A stretch of 60,053 bases of DNA from JBBQXY01 sp051004815 (GCA_051004815.1 JBPCJY010000043.1:1-60053); one strand, 5' to 3'; shown: positions 42,576-51,887, counted from the first letter of the stretch. Notes: generated from the sequence alone by a model not told the origin. A program made the numbers and translations.

Positions 42576-43673
42576 ATGCTCAACTTTGCTCCGACGGAAG
42601 AGCAAGAAGAGGTACGCCGACTTGCCCACAGTCTCGCCACCGCTGAATTGCGCCTACAGGGACGTGCCGCGGAAAAGGCTGGCAACATCTCACCAGAACT
42701 GCTCCAGACGCTGGCCCAGACCGGCCTGACCACACCTTTCGCTGAAAGCTATGGCGGCTCAGGTCCCATTGAAGCGGTGACGTACACGTTGATCGCCGAA
42801 GAATTAGGCTACGGCGATGGTGGACTGGCTATGAACATCATTGGTTCCATGATGGGGCCACTGGCAGTATTATTGGCGGGCAACGAACGCCAGCAAGAAC
42901 AGTACATTACGCCTTTTTGTGATGAGCGGGAAGGCTATCGCCAGCGCGGCAGCCTGGCCTACGCCGAGCGTACAGGCGGGTATTCGCTCCCAGATATCAG
43001 CTCGACAGTCCGTCCGGAAGGTGGGAACTACATCCTCAACGGCATCAAGCGCGACGTGCCAAATGGCGGAGATGCCAGCCTACGTGTAGTCTTGGCTCAC
43101 TTAGAGGGCTTAACAGGCTCTGCTGGACTCTGCGCCTTAGTCGTACCTCCAGAAGCCACAGGACTACGGATCAGCAATGATACGCAAAAGTTAGGGCTGA
43201 TCGCGGCTCCCAGCGCGGCGTATATTTTTGAGAATGTCGCTGTTCCCGCCTCCTGTATGCTGGGTGAAGCTGGCAACGACGGCGTGATGCGTGCAGCCAC
43301 GCTCTACAATATCCTGCGAGCAGGTGTCGCCTGTGGCATGGCCCGTGCCGCCTTTGAGTATGCACGCGATTACGCGCAAGATCGCATCGCTTTTGGCCGT
43401 CCCATCGCCTCCTACCAGGGCATCGCTTTCATGATTGCTGAGATGGCAATGAAGTTGGATGCAGCACGTCTGCTGCTCTGGCGAGCGGCGGCGAGTTGGG
43501 ATCGCGCCATTGACTGCGCGGCCTTGGTGCAGGAGGCCGAAGCGGCACAGTCGCAAGCAGTCAAGATTGCCAAAGCAAATACTATTGATGCTGTCCAGGT
43601 CATGGGTGGCGCAGGCTTTATGCAAGATCATCCCGCTGAGATGTGGATGCGTAATGCGGCAGCAATGGAGTAG
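42576..43673 (+). CDS. Acyl-CoA dehydrogenase-like subunit without the catalytic C-terminus
   Basis: A 365-residue acyl-CoA dehydrogenase fold: N-terminal helices (PTEEQEEVRRLAHSLA), middle domain (GSLAYAERTGG), C-terminal helices (RIAFGRPIASYQGIAFMIAEMAMKLDAARLL, VQVMGGAGFMQDHPAEMWMRNAAAME). It stops right after the MRNA motif, about 25 residues early, so the usual YEGTxxIQ segment with the catalytic Glu is absent. It may pair with the next gene as the FAD- and structure-providing subunit, as in actinobacterial alpha2beta2 dehydrogenases. Confidence 0.85.
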   Translation: MLNFAPTEEQEEVRRLAHSLATAELRLQGRAAEKAGNISPELLQTLAQTGLTTPFAESYGGSGPIEAVTYTLIAEELGYGDGGLAMNIIGSMMGPLAVLLAGNERQQEQYITPFCDEREGYRQRGSLAYAERTGGYSLPDISSTVRPEGGNYILNGIKRDVPNGGDASLRVVLAHLEGLTGSAGLCALVVPPEATGLRISNDTQKLGLIAAPSAAYIFENVAVPASCMLGEAGNDGVMRAATLYNILRAGVACGMARAAFEYARDYAQDRIAFGRPIASYQGIAFMIAEMAMKLDAARLLLWRAAASWDRAIDCAALVQEAEAAQSQAVKIAKANTIDAVQVMGGAGFMQDHPAEMWMRNAAAME

Positions 43674-43678
43674 AAATA

Positions 43679-44863
43679 ATGCTTGATTTTACCCTCAGCA
43701 AAGCACAAGAAGCGGCTCGCGACTACGCGCACCAGGTAGCAGTCGAGGAGATGCGCCCTATCTCGCTGGAATGCGACCGCACAGAGAAGATACCTGAGTC
43801 GTTTTTCTGGAATATGCAGCGTCGCTTCTGGGGCGGTGCCGCGGCCCAGGCGCGTACCCAGGCTCAGGAAGAGGAAGAGAAGCAGAGCAACATATTCTCC
43901 TTGCTCTCGCAGGAAGAGATGGCCTGGGGTGATGCCGCCCTCTCGACGGCCATTCCGGGGCCAGGGCTGGCCGCGCCACCGATTCTCTCACAGGGAACGC
44001 CCGAACAGCAGATGCGCTTCCTCGGCCCCTATATGGATGGCAAACTCCATTGGGGTGCATTGGCCCTGACGGAACCAGGCATTGGTTCCGATGTGGCCGG
44101 TATGTCCACCACTGCCGTGCTCGATGGCGATGAGTGGGTGCTCAATGGACACAAGCACTATATCACGAATGGCGCACGCGCCGACCTGGTCGTCACCTTT
44201 GCCACCATCGATAAGAGCTTGCGGCGCGACGGCATTCGTCCATTTGTCGTTCCCCAGGGTACGCCCGGCTTTATCGTTGGGCGCATCGAAGAGAAAATGG
44301 GCCTACGTGCCTCACAGACCGCCGAATTGATCTTTGAGAACTGCCGTATCCCCAAAGATAATTTGCTCAGTGGGCGTGAGGGCAGTAAAAAGGCAGGCTT
44401 CAAAGCAGCCATGGGTACGCTGGATGCCACCCGCCCGATGGTAGGTGCGCTGGCCGTTGGCATCGCTCGCGCCGCCTACGAGACCGCGACACAATGGGTC
44501 AAAGAGGAGCTTCCCAAAGGATATCCAGCTCAGAAACGGCGCGAGATCGAGGCCGATCTGGAAGAGATTCGGCAGGAATTGGAAATGGCTCGTTTCCTGG
44601 TGTGGCGTGCTGCCTGGATGGCCGACAAGCGCATTCCCAACTCGAAAGAAGCCTCCATGTGCAAGGCATACGCCGGCGGATTAGTGATGAAGGCAACCGC
44701 GACCGCGGTACGCATTACGGCCCCAGGCGAAAATTCCACCTATAAACAGCTTATTCAGAAGTGGTTCCGCGATGCGAAAGTCTTTGATATCTTTGAAGGC
44801 ACCGCACAGATTCAACGGCTGGTGATCGCCCGCCGCATTTTCCCAGAAATCGATATCCCCTGA
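43679..44863 (+). CDS. Acyl-CoA dehydrogenase
   Basis: A 394-residue flavoprotein that makes 2-enoyl-CoA. ALTEPGIGSDVAGMSTTA is the substrate/FAD region, and the catalytic Glu373 is in DIFEGTAQIQRLVIARRIF. It starts 5 nt after the preceding gene's stop. The middle has a charged insert (RTQAQEEEEKQ). With the thiolase it supplies two steps of beta-oxidation; enoyl hydratase and hydroxyacyl dehydrogenase must be elsewhere. Confidence 0.92.
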   Translation: MLDFTLSKAQEAARDYAHQVAVEEMRPISLECDRTEKIPESFFWNMQRRFWGGAAAQARTQAQEEEEKQSNIFSLLSQEEMAWGDAALSTAIPGPGLAAPPILSQGTPEQQMRFLGPYMDGKLHWGALALTEPGIGSDVAGMSTTAVLDGDEWVLNGHKHYITNGARADLVVTFATIDKSLRRDGIRPFVVPQGTPGFIVGRIEEKMGLRASQTAELIFENCRIPKDNLLSGREGSKKAGFKAAMGTLDATRPMVGALAVGIARAAYETATQWVKEELPKGYPAQKRREIEADLEEIRQELEMARFLVWRAAWMADKRIPNSKEASMCKAYAGGLVMKATATAVRITAPGENSTYKQLIQKWFRDAKVFDIFEGTAQIQRLVIARRIFPEIDIP

Positions 44864-44866
44864 TAC

Positions 44867-44918
44867 ATATCGTATGAGTGCGTGACGGCTGCAAAGCCAT
44901 GACGCACTCATACGATAT
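44867..44918. terminator. Strong stem-loop after the acyl-CoA dehydrogenase operon
   Basis: ATATCGTATGAGTGCGT (44867-44883) pairs with ACGCACTCATACGAT­AT (44902-44918), with GGCT/AGCC inside; T-rich bases follow. It serves both this operon and the convergent small gene. Confidence 0.8.
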
Positions 44919-45104
44919 TTAATTTGCCTGGGTTTGCTGAACGACAACCTCTTCCTCTTCCAAGAGGAGTTCGTCATCTGAGTCTGTCGGCTGATATTGC
45001 CAGATGCGGGTCTGGCGTTTATTGACGCGGCGTCGTTCTAGTACGTCACGCTTCAAATTGTCGCGTTTCGTAACCGCACGCTTATCACGTAACTTCCCTC
45101 TCAT
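44919..45104 (-). CDS. Small charged protein of unknown function
   Basis: A 61-residue protein: a basic first half (MRGKLRDKRAVTKRDNLKRD, ERRRVNKRQTR) and an acidic second half (DSDDELLLEEEEVVV). Not recognised; the first part could bind nucleic acid. ATG 45104 has a near-perfect GGAGGTGAGAGT upstream; the frame runs back to 45152 without a better site. Confidence 0.6.
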   Translation of the reverse strand: MRGKLRDKRAVTKRDNLKRDVLERRRVNKRQTRIWQYQPTDSDDELLLEEEEVVVQQTQAN

Positions 45105-45399
45105 ACTCTCACCTCCTCTCCGTTGGGGTAGTGAAACGTTGCCTTTGGGCATAGGGACGCAATAGGCTAAGCAAGTTGTTAGAGCCTTTCTGTAACCACG
45201 TACATACGCCTCCGACTGGTAAGTTGAGCCGTAAGACGCACAATAAAGTTACACAACATATCATTTCTCTATAAGTGAAGTTTGGGTGTTTTCATGTTGA
45301 GGAAGTCCAGCACACTATGAGGAAGTTTCGGGGCAAAAGAAAATGCCCGGATGGGTTGAGGTATCCGAGCTGCAACATCTATAAGCATAGCAGTATCAA

Positions 45400-45477
45400 C
45401 TACGCTCCAGTGCTGCTCAACGGATGAGTTCCACATCTTCGTACATTTTGTGCTATCTTCACAAGTACTTTCTGCAT
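45400..45477 (-). CDS. Possible 25-residue peptide gene
   Basis: GGGAGGTGAGTTCT precedes ATG 45477 on the minus strand. The frame starts MQKVLVKIAQNVRRCGTHPL and stops at 45400-45402. It has an amphipathic basic N-terminus and a single Cys, as in small secreted or toxic peptides. The alternative 80-codon frame over the same bases (45269-45511) has no ribosome site. The flanks (45105-45399, 45478-45715) show no other gene. Confidence 0.35.
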   Translation of the reverse strand: MQKVLVKIAQNVRRCGTHPLSSTGA

Positions 45478-45715
45478 AGAACTCACCTCCCTTATGTCTG
45501 TTTGTAATCATTTTTATTCATAATACTAGCCAACGGTAAATCTGGTAAGAGTGTACTTGTAGAATCAGCAAAAGTCAAGGGTTTTCAGGCCATTTCGCAT
45601 TAAGATTTTCTTCAGCTTAGAATTGTAACCTCTCTCCGTAATTCCTGCCAGATAAGTTTTACGCAATAGCAGGTACAACCGCTATTACACTCACATTGTA
45701 AGGAAAGAAAATACC

Positions 45716-46246
45716 ATGCGCAAAATTATGAACACCCCCAAACCCACTACCATGGCTCTGTTCTGTCTTATGCTTTTAGGAATGTTGGCCTTTGTCGCAG
45801 CCTGTGGCAATAGTTCCACTACGACTGGCGCGACATCTTCCACTCCTCAGACGCAGGCCACGAGCACAACTGATACCTCCGGCAATGGCAGCGGTGGACG
45901 CTATGGCAGTGGCGGCAGCACAACTCCCACGGCTGTGACCGGCACAACCCCTACAACCCAGCCAACAGGTGCTACTCAAACGATCACGATCACAACAGAT
46001 AGTAGCGGCACCTTTACGTTCAGCCCGAAATCGCTCACCATTAAAGCTGGTACCACAGTGATCTGGAAAAATATGACCCAGACCCCGCACACCGTCACCA
46101 GTAACGATGGCAAGTCGTTTAATTCAGGCGATTCAACACCCGTTAACGCTGGCACAACTTTCTCGTTCAAATTTGCGACAGCAGGAACCTTCGCCTACCA
46201 TTGCGATTTCCACCCCTTTATGACTGCTACCGTAATCGTTCAATAG
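45716..46246 (+). CDS. Cupredoxin lipoprotein, second copy
   Basis: A 176-residue exported copper protein: signal helix and lipobox FVAAC, a Thr/Gly/Ser linker of about 60 residues, and a plastocyanin-like barrel (FTFSPKSLTIKAGTTVIWKN). Copper ligands: His in TQTPHTVTS, then Cys-His-Met in YHCDFHPFMTATVIV. It probably carries electrons at the outer membrane face. AAGGAAAGAAAATACC precedes ATG. No oxidase genes are adjacent. Confidence 0.88.
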   Translation: MRKIMNTPKPTTMALFCLMLLGMLAFVAACGNSSTTTGATSSTPQTQATSTTDTSGNGSGGRYGSGGSTTPTAVTGTTPTTQPTGATQTITITTDSSGTFTFSPKSLTIKAGTTVIWKNMTQTPHTVTSNDGKSFNSGDSTPVNAGTTFSFKFATAGTFAYHCDFHPFMTATVIVQ

Positions 46247-46377
46247 ATTAATATGTCGAGACGGCTCTTGTCGTCATTGGTGCACCAGCATATGACGCTT
46301 GCAACCATCGTTCGCTCTATGTTACACTTGTGCTCATAAGAACAGACGTACAAATACAGGCAAAGGAGCGCGGAACG

Positions 46378-46908
46378 ATGGTTGCGATAGTATCTAAGGT
46401 GGAAACGCTGTATTGGAGTAGCACTCCCAGCCCTCGTGGCACATGCGTGGTCATGGCGACCGAGGCCGGAGTTTGTTGGACAGGCACACCGGGAACACCG
46501 AAAGAGGAGGGGTTTTCCTGGCTCAGCCGCAAAGTATCGTTTAAAGAGGTCGTCGAAGGCGAGGAGGTTGCCCCTCTACAACAGGCCATGAATGAATTGA
46601 GACGCTATTTCGCTGGCGTACCCCTACAATTTTCTTGCCCCCTCGCTTTGCATGGAACTCCATTTCAGGTTGCCGTTTGGCAAGAGATGTTTCGTATCCC
46701 CTATGGGGAAACCTCCACCTACGGTGAGCTGGCAAGGGCTATTGGATATCCCAAGGCAGCTCGTGCGGTAGGAGCAGCCAGTGGTGCCAATCCAGTCGCC
46801 ATTATCGTACCTTGCCACCGCGTAGTTGGCAGCAACGGTTCACTGGTTGGTTACGGAGGCGGTATACCCACAAAGAAATGGCTGCTAGCACTGGAAAAAG
46901 GGCAATGA
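46378..46908 (+). CDS. ogt: Methylated-DNA-[protein]-cysteine S-methyltransferase
   Basis: A 176-residue suicide DNA-repair protein that removes methyl from O6-methylguanine. The acceptor Cys146 lies in IIVPCHRVVGSNGSLVGYGGG; the helix-turn-helix FRIPYGETSTYGELARAIG precedes it. The N-terminal domain is full length. ATG 46378 follows AAGGAGCGCGGAACG. Monocistronic. Confidence 0.93.
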   Translation: MVAIVSKVETLYWSSTPSPRGTCVVMATEAGVCWTGTPGTPKEEGFSWLSRKVSFKEVVEGEEVAPLQQAMNELRRYFAGVPLQFSCPLALHGTPFQVAVWQEMFRIPYGETSTYGELARAIGYPKAARAVGAASGANPVAIIVPCHRVVGSNGSLVGYGGGIPTKKWLLALEKGQ

Positions 46909-46945
46909 TTCCGCGCCAAAGGCGAGAGTGCAATACATTGCGTCC

Positions 46946-47674
46946 CTATATGGACACATCAACACGTTCAACATCGACATAAACCATGCCTTCCCATTGT
47001 TGGTGTATTCCAACCATGGCGAAGGAAAAGCTATCGGTAGCGAGAATGGCGGGAACGTCCGCGCTGGGTAGATCGAAGTCGTCTTGCTGGTACTCGTCGA
47101 AACGGTCAGTGTCCCGCAAGTAAGCGATGCCCTCCGCCAGCACAACAGGTGCCTGAGCAGGATCGAGCAGGAGCGCATCCAAATAATCGGCACAGACATC
47201 GTCTTCGTTCCTGCAATCCGCGTGCTCATAAGTCGCGGTCGGCAGCATAGTAATACCGCAGCTACTCTCCATAGCCAGCTTCCGTGCATAACTCGCGGTA
47301 GCACGGGCATTGGTGAGTGAACAGAGCAAAAGGTGCTTTGCGTTACTGACTTTGACTGCTCCCTGGGTACCAGCCCCGGTACGCTGAATCAATATGCGGT
47401 CGCGCACGTTGGCAGCCGCCATGAGCGAAGGAGAGTTGTTAAAATCGAAGCCGTGTATCAGGCGTCCCCCAACTTCCCCGGCTAACAGCGCGTTCGGCTC
47501 ACGCTCTTGCAAGGCATGAGCCTCCTCGACCGTCCGCACCAACCAGAGGCGACGCGCTCCACCAGCGAAAGCATAGGCCGCCACAGTAAAAGCCCGAATC
47601 ACATCGATCACAATAACAACACCGCCCGCTTGTGCCGCGTGCTTTTGAGTGATACGGTCGACTGCTATGGGCAT
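46946..47674 (-). CDS. comB: 2-phosphosulfolactate phosphatase family protein (ComB)
   Basis: A 242-residue Mg-dependent phosphatase of the ComB family (VVIVIDVIRAFTVAAYAFAGGA, LLAGEVGGRLIHGFDFNNSP, NAKHLLLCSLTNARA). In methanogens it makes sulfolactate for coenzyme M; in bacteria without that pathway the substrate is open. ATG 47674 overlaps the stop of the upstream membrane gene (TAATG), so the pair is an operon. Confidence 0.85.
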   Translation of the reverse strand: MPIAVDRITQKHAAQAGGVVIVIDVIRAFTVAAYAFAGGARRLWLVRTVEEAHALQEREPNALLAGEVGGRLIHGFDFNNSPSLMAAANVRDRILIQRTGAGTQGAVKVSNAKHLLLCSLTNARATASYARKLAMESSCGITMLPTATYEHADCRNEDDVCADYLDALLLDPAQAPVVLAEGIAYLRDTDRFDEYQQDDFDLPSADVPAILATDSFSFAMVGIHQQWEGMVYVDVERVDVSI

Positions 47675-48069
47675 TAGTAATTCCCTGCCTGGGTCAAGAA
47701 TATTCTGCCGACGCCGCGAATAATAAAGATGGCCACAGCAACCTCGATTACAATCATCGTCACCCACAGCCAAACGAGGTTATGCGTATAGGCCGTTACG
47801 TCCAGCGAGGTTACAAACAGCGGAATTAAAATAATCAGTGGTATAGCCAGCACCAGGGCACATAACACTATCACAAATGCAGGCAACAAGAAACGCCACG
47901 CCTCGGAGTCTCGCAAATTCTCCGTCTTGGCCGTACCATACGCTTTTCTATGTTCGGGGACAGCCAAATCAGCGGCTTCGAGTACGGCTTTCTCTGTAGT
48001 AACGCCAGTAGGTTGGTCGAGGACAGTTTTATCATTTGGTTTCTGTGATTCTGAGGTCATCTCGTCCAT
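47674..48069 (-). CDS. Two-helix membrane protein, unknown
   Basis: A 131-residue protein: a polar N-terminus of about 60 residues, then two hydrophobic helices (FLLPAFVIVLCALVLAIPLIILIPLFV split over about 62-88, and LVWLWVTMIVIEVAVAIFII). Not recognised. Its stop overlaps the comB start. AGGAGAAGATT precedes the ATG. Confidence 0.6.
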   Translation of the reverse strand: MDEMTSESQKPNDKTVLDQPTGVTTEKAVLEAADLAVPEHRKAYGTAKTENLRDSEAWRFLLPAFVIVLCALVLAIPLIILIPLFVTSLDVTAYTHNLVWLWVTMIVIEVAVAIFIIRGVGRIFLTQAGNY

Positions 48070-48219
48070 AATCTTCTCCTAAAAAATATGTGATAAAGGC
48101 TGCTACCTAAGTATAGCATAATGCAAGATGTGCAATGAAACAAGCTACTCTGAACTGTTGTAATTCTGCCAAATTTGCGTTATGCTGCATCGCGAAGCAT
48201 ATCAAAGCAGGAGCAAACT

Positions 48220-49032
48220 GTGACAGAGGACACAAATAGCTATCAGACCGGTGCTATCTCGTGGTGGAGTTGGCATCCCGGCATCAAGCCACATACCGCC
48301 TTACTTCTCGGTGCTTCGATCACCTGCATTGCTTTCTTGTTCGCGGCCATTGGACTAATCTCGCTGGTACTGGCTATCCTTGATAGCGTATCACCCCCAT
48401 TGCATATACCGGGTACGGTGCTCAGCCATTCCATGAACGGCATTACTGGACAGGCAAACCTCTTCATCAGCTTACATAACACCGACTTTCCGCCCCATGT
48501 CTCCGCTAGCACTAACACAACTACCCTGCAAACAATCCATGACGGCGACCACATTTTCCTGGACTACACCCCACACCTGCATATTCTGACCGCCTTGGAA
48601 AGTTCCGAACAACGCTTCCTGCTACAAAATGGCGGCATGTTCAGCATCTATCTGGGCGTGTTTGCGCTGCTTTTCCTGGGACTCCTCTTATTGCCATACC
48701 CCCTCTTGCTCACACGATGGGCATGGCGCGATCTCTATGGACGCGATGCCGACGATAGAAAACGCCAGTTGACAGGAAAGGTTGTCGCCTTACGTGCCGC
48801 AAAACAGACACGCGCTGGTCGGCCCGGACTCACTCCACGCCCAACACACACATGGTATGGCGTCGCGCTCTCACTCTCTCCCGTTACTACGCCTGTGCAG
48901 CGGCAGAGCATAACTTTCGCGATCAGTCGCGCAATGTACGAAGCTCTCCACGAAGGCGAAACGGTACGCGTCACCTATTCACCCCATATACACTATGTCT
49001 ATGCAATGGAGCCATCAGTTGAGCGAGCTTAG
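48220..49032 (+). CDS. Two-helix membrane protein, unknown
   Basis: A 270-residue protein. A first helix (about 30-55, ALLLGASITCIAFLFAAIGL), an outer domain of about 90 residues, a second helix (about 145-170, SIYLGVFALLFLGLLLLPYPLLL) and a cytoplasmic C-terminal domain. The outer and C-terminal parts look related to each other (FLDYTPHLHILTALES and VTYSPHIHYVYAMEPS), an internal repeat. GTG 48220 follows GCAGGAGC; the ATG at 48175 has none. It overlaps comF by 38 nt. Confidence 0.6.
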   Translation: MTEDTNSYQTGAISWWSWHPGIKPHTALLLGASITCIAFLFAAIGLISLVLAILDSVSPPLHIPGTVLSHSMNGITGQANLFISLHNTDFPPHVSASTNTTTLQTIHDGDHIFLDYTPHLHILTALESSEQRFLLQNGGMFSIYLGVFALLFLGLLLLPYPLLLTRWAWRDLYGRDADDRKRQLTGKVVALRAAKQTRAGRPGLTPRPTHTWYGVALSLSPVTTPVQRQSITFAISRAMYEALHEGETVRVTYSPHIHYVYAMEPSVERA

Positions 49033-49744
49033 TCTGTTGCGTCAATCGCGGCGCATCACACAACAACTTTTAGATATCGTCTTTCCACCCCGCTGCGCTG
49101 GTTGCCAGAGCAGCGGGGCCGTCCTCTGTGCCACATGTCGCGCCACTTTTAGAGCCGAGAGCCTACAATTCTGTAGGCAATGCGGCAGACCGTTGCCTGT
49201 AACAGGACTATGCCAACACTGCCGTCCTTATCAACCCGGCTTGAGTGGATTGCTCGCTGTCAGTAGCTATCAAGGAGTATTACGTTCGTGCATTCACGCT
49301 CTGAAATATGATGGCAATACACGCCTGGCTGAGCCATTGGGCGAGGTGTTAGCAGAAGCCTATCTTGCCTTTGGGATGCAGGCCGATGTGATTATCTCTG
49401 TTCCCCTGCACGCTGAGCGGCAACAGCAACGCGGCTATAATCACGCTCAGTTGCTGGCCGAGGTCTGCGCATCACACCTACACGTCCCACTACGCGATGA
49501 TATCGTTGTGCGCCACCGCGCAACATCAGCACAGGTAGGCTTGAAGGCGCACGAACGCCAGCAGAATGTCGCGGGTGCCTTCGAGTGTACCCACGCGTTC
49601 CAGTCTGGTCCCTTATATGGGCGCACGCTGCTCATCATCGACGATGTCTATACCACAGGAGCAACCCTGGGAGCCTGTGCCGCACCACTTTTTACCGCTG
49701 GAGCAAAAGCAGTCTGGGGCCTCGTACTCGCACGACCAGCTTAA
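48995..49744 (+). CDS. comF: ComF-family phosphoribosyltransferase-like protein
   Basis: A 249-residue protein with a zinc ribbon (CAGCQSSGAVLCATC and CRQCGRPLPVTGLCQHC) and a PRTase domain whose PRPP loop is LLIIDDVYTTGATLGAC; also RQQQRGYNHAQLLA. In competent bacteria ComF helps single-stranded DNA uptake. It overlaps the upstream gene's end by 38 nt in another frame; ATG 48995 or 49001. Confidence 0.88.
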   Translation: MSMQWSHQLSELSLLRQSRRITQQLLDIVFPPRCAGCQSSGAVLCATCRATFRAESLQFCRQCGRPLPVTGLCQHCRPYQPGLSGLLAVSSYQGVLRSCIHALKYDGNTRLAEPLGEVLAEAYLAFGMQADVIISVPLHAERQQQRGYNHAQLLAEVCASHLHVPLRDDIVVRHRATSAQVGLKAHERQQNVAGAFECTHAFQSGPLYGRTLLIIDDVYTTGATLGACAAPLFTAGAKAVWGLVLARPA

Positions 49745-49889
49745 AAGTTCCGAAAAAAGTCCTATACGAGTTTCATAGTGAACTGTGTTATAATAAGCCA
49801 CGAAAGACTAAGATGCGCAACACCCAGCAAGAATACGTTAAGAAACAAAAAAGATGTGTTGCTTGCTATAATAGTAGAGAGGAACCCTG

Positions 49890-51887
49890 ATGTCGAGCAG
49901 TAGGAAATGGATCAGAACGAGCTTTTTCTTGCTCGTGATCGCCCTGGCCATTGTCCTGGTCGTGCTTTTCTTCCACCAACCAAACGATACCAAGTCCGTT
50001 AACGTATCCACCATCCTGACAGATATTAAAACAGATATCAATAATAATCAACAGGACACCTTGATAGTCAGCAGTGATCACATCACGCTGATACGGGGGA
50101 AAGCACAGACCACGCCGCAGGAAGTGGCGAATATTAACGATACTTTTGACGCCACCACGGTCCTCAAAGACAATGGCATTGACTATGCCAATAACCACCT
50201 GTTGACCTTACAATACGAAGCCCCCAGTGCCTTGGGAGCCTGGGTCAATGTGCTAATCAGCTTCATTCCGTTTCTGTTAATCGGTGGTTTATTGATCTTT
50301 ATGATGCGTCAGGCCCAAGGCAGTAACAACCAGGCTATGTCCTTTGGCAAAAGTCGAGCACGCATGTTTATGGGCAATAAGTCTAACATCACCTTTGCCG
50401 ATGTCGCTGGCGTCGAAGAAGCCAAGCAAGAGCTTGAAGAAATTGTAGAGTTTCTGAAATATCCTGAGAAGTTCGTCGCGCTGGGCGCACGCATTCCCAA
50501 GGGACTTTTACTCGTTGGCCCTCCTGGCACCGGCAAAACGCTGATTTCACGCGCTGTCGCTGGTGAAGCTGGTGTGCCATTCTTTAGTATTAGCGGCTCT
50601 GAATTTGTCGAAATGTTCGTGGGTGTCGGTGCCAGTCGCGTGCGTGACCTGTTCGATCAAGCCAAACGCAATAGCCCCTGCATCGTCTTCGTGGATGAAA
50701 TTGATGCCGTAGGTCGCCAGCGCGGGGCCGGACTCGGTGGTTCTCATGACGAACGGGAACAGACGCTCAACCAGATACTCGTCGAGATGGATGGCTTCGA
50801 CACCAACACCAATGTCATCGTCATCGCGGCCACCAACCGGCCCGACGTGCTCGATCCAGCCCTCCTGCGTCCCGGTCGCTTCGACCGACAGGTAGTCCTT
50901 GACCGTCCAGATATTCGCGGACGTATCGCCATCTTGCAAGTACACGCGAAAAACAAACCCCTAGATAAGAACATTTCGCTCGACACGCTGGCAAAGCAGA
51001 CCCCTGGCTTCTCCGGTGCCGACCTCTCCAACCTGCTCAACGAGGCCGCTATCCTGGGAGCGCGTCGCAATAAACGCAGCATTGGTATGAGCGAGCTGGA
51101 AGAGGCGATTGACCGCGTAGTGGCTGGTCCCGCCCGCAAGAGCCGCATTATCAGCGAGCGCGAGAAGGCCATCACCGCCTATCATGAAGTTGGTCACGCC
51201 CTCGTGGCACGTATGCTCCCCAATACTGACCCCGTCCACAAGGTTTCTATTGTGGCCAGAGGTCAGGCCGGTGGCTTTACGATGCTGCTGCCTACGGAAG
51301 ATCGCTACCTGTGGAGCAAGCCGCAATTCGAGGATATGTTGGCCTATGCTCTCGGCGGACACGTCGCTGAACTGATTATCTTCGGCGACGTGACCACCGG
51401 TGCCTCCAACGACATCGAACGTGTCACAAAAATTGCCCGTTCGATGGTCACAGAATACGGCATGAGCGGTCGCATTGGCCCCATGGCCCTCGGCCACAAA
51501 GATGAACTGGTCTTCCTGGGACGTGACTTCGGCGAACAACGCAACTATAGCGAACAGACTGCCCGCGAAATAGATGAAGAGATTCGCCGCATTATTCAAG
51601 AAGCCTTTGATAAAGCCTACCAAATTGTGTTGCAAAATAAGACACGTATGATTATGATTGCCGAACGCCTGATTAAAGAGGAAACACTGGAAGGCACACT
51701 CTTCGAGTCGCTCTTCAATCAGCCGCTCAATGAAGAGCAATACGAGTCGCCATCAATTCTGGCCGGTATTCCAAGCATCCAACTCACAGGTAATGGTGAG
51801 TCAGGCAAACTCTTACCTGGCCCAGGCATCGCCTCCTCTATGAACTCACAGGTACAACCACCCTATAACGGTGAGACCGGTGTCTGA
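49890..51887 (+). CDS. ftsH: ATP-dependent zinc metalloprotease FtsH
   Basis: A 665-residue membrane AAA protease that degrades misfolded and short-lived membrane proteins. Two membrane helices (about 9-28 and 115-137) flank an outer domain; Walker A GPPGTGKT is at about 210-217, Walker B IVFVDEIDAVG at about 263-273, the second region of homology ATNRPDVLDPALLRPGRFDR follows, and the zinc site HEVGH is at about 432-436. GAGAGGAACC precedes ATG. TATAAT boxes at 49867-49872 and near 49787 are candidate promoters. Confidence 0.96.
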   Translation: MSSSRKWIRTSFFLLVIALAIVLVVLFFHQPNDTKSVNVSTILTDIKTDINNNQQDTLIVSSDHITLIRGKAQTTPQEVANINDTFDATTVLKDNGIDYANNHLLTLQYEAPSALGAWVNVLISFIPFLLIGGLLIFMMRQAQGSNNQAMSFGKSRARMFMGNKSNITFADVAGVEEAKQELEEIVEFLKYPEKFVALGARIPKGLLLVGPPGTGKTLISRAVAGEAGVPFFSISGSEFVEMFVGVGASRVRDLFDQAKRNSPCIVFVDEIDAVGRQRGAGLGGSHDEREQTLNQILVEMDGFDTNTNVIVIAATNRPDVLDPALLRPGRFDRQVVLDRPDIRGRIAILQVHAKNKPLDKNISLDTLAKQTPGFSGADLSNLLNEAAILGARRNKRSIGMSELEEAIDRVVAGPARKSRIISEREKAITAYHEVGHALVARMLPNTDPVHKVSIVARGQAGGFTMLLPTEDRYLWSKPQFEDMLAYALGGHVAELIIFGDVTTGASNDIERVTKIARSMVTEYGMSGRIGPMALGHKDELVFLGRDFGEQRNYSEQTAREIDEEIRRIIQEAFDKAYQIVLQNKTRMIMIAERLIKEETLEGTLFESLFNQPLNEEQYESPSILAGIPSIQLTGNGESGKLLPGPGIASSMNSQVQPPYNGETGV

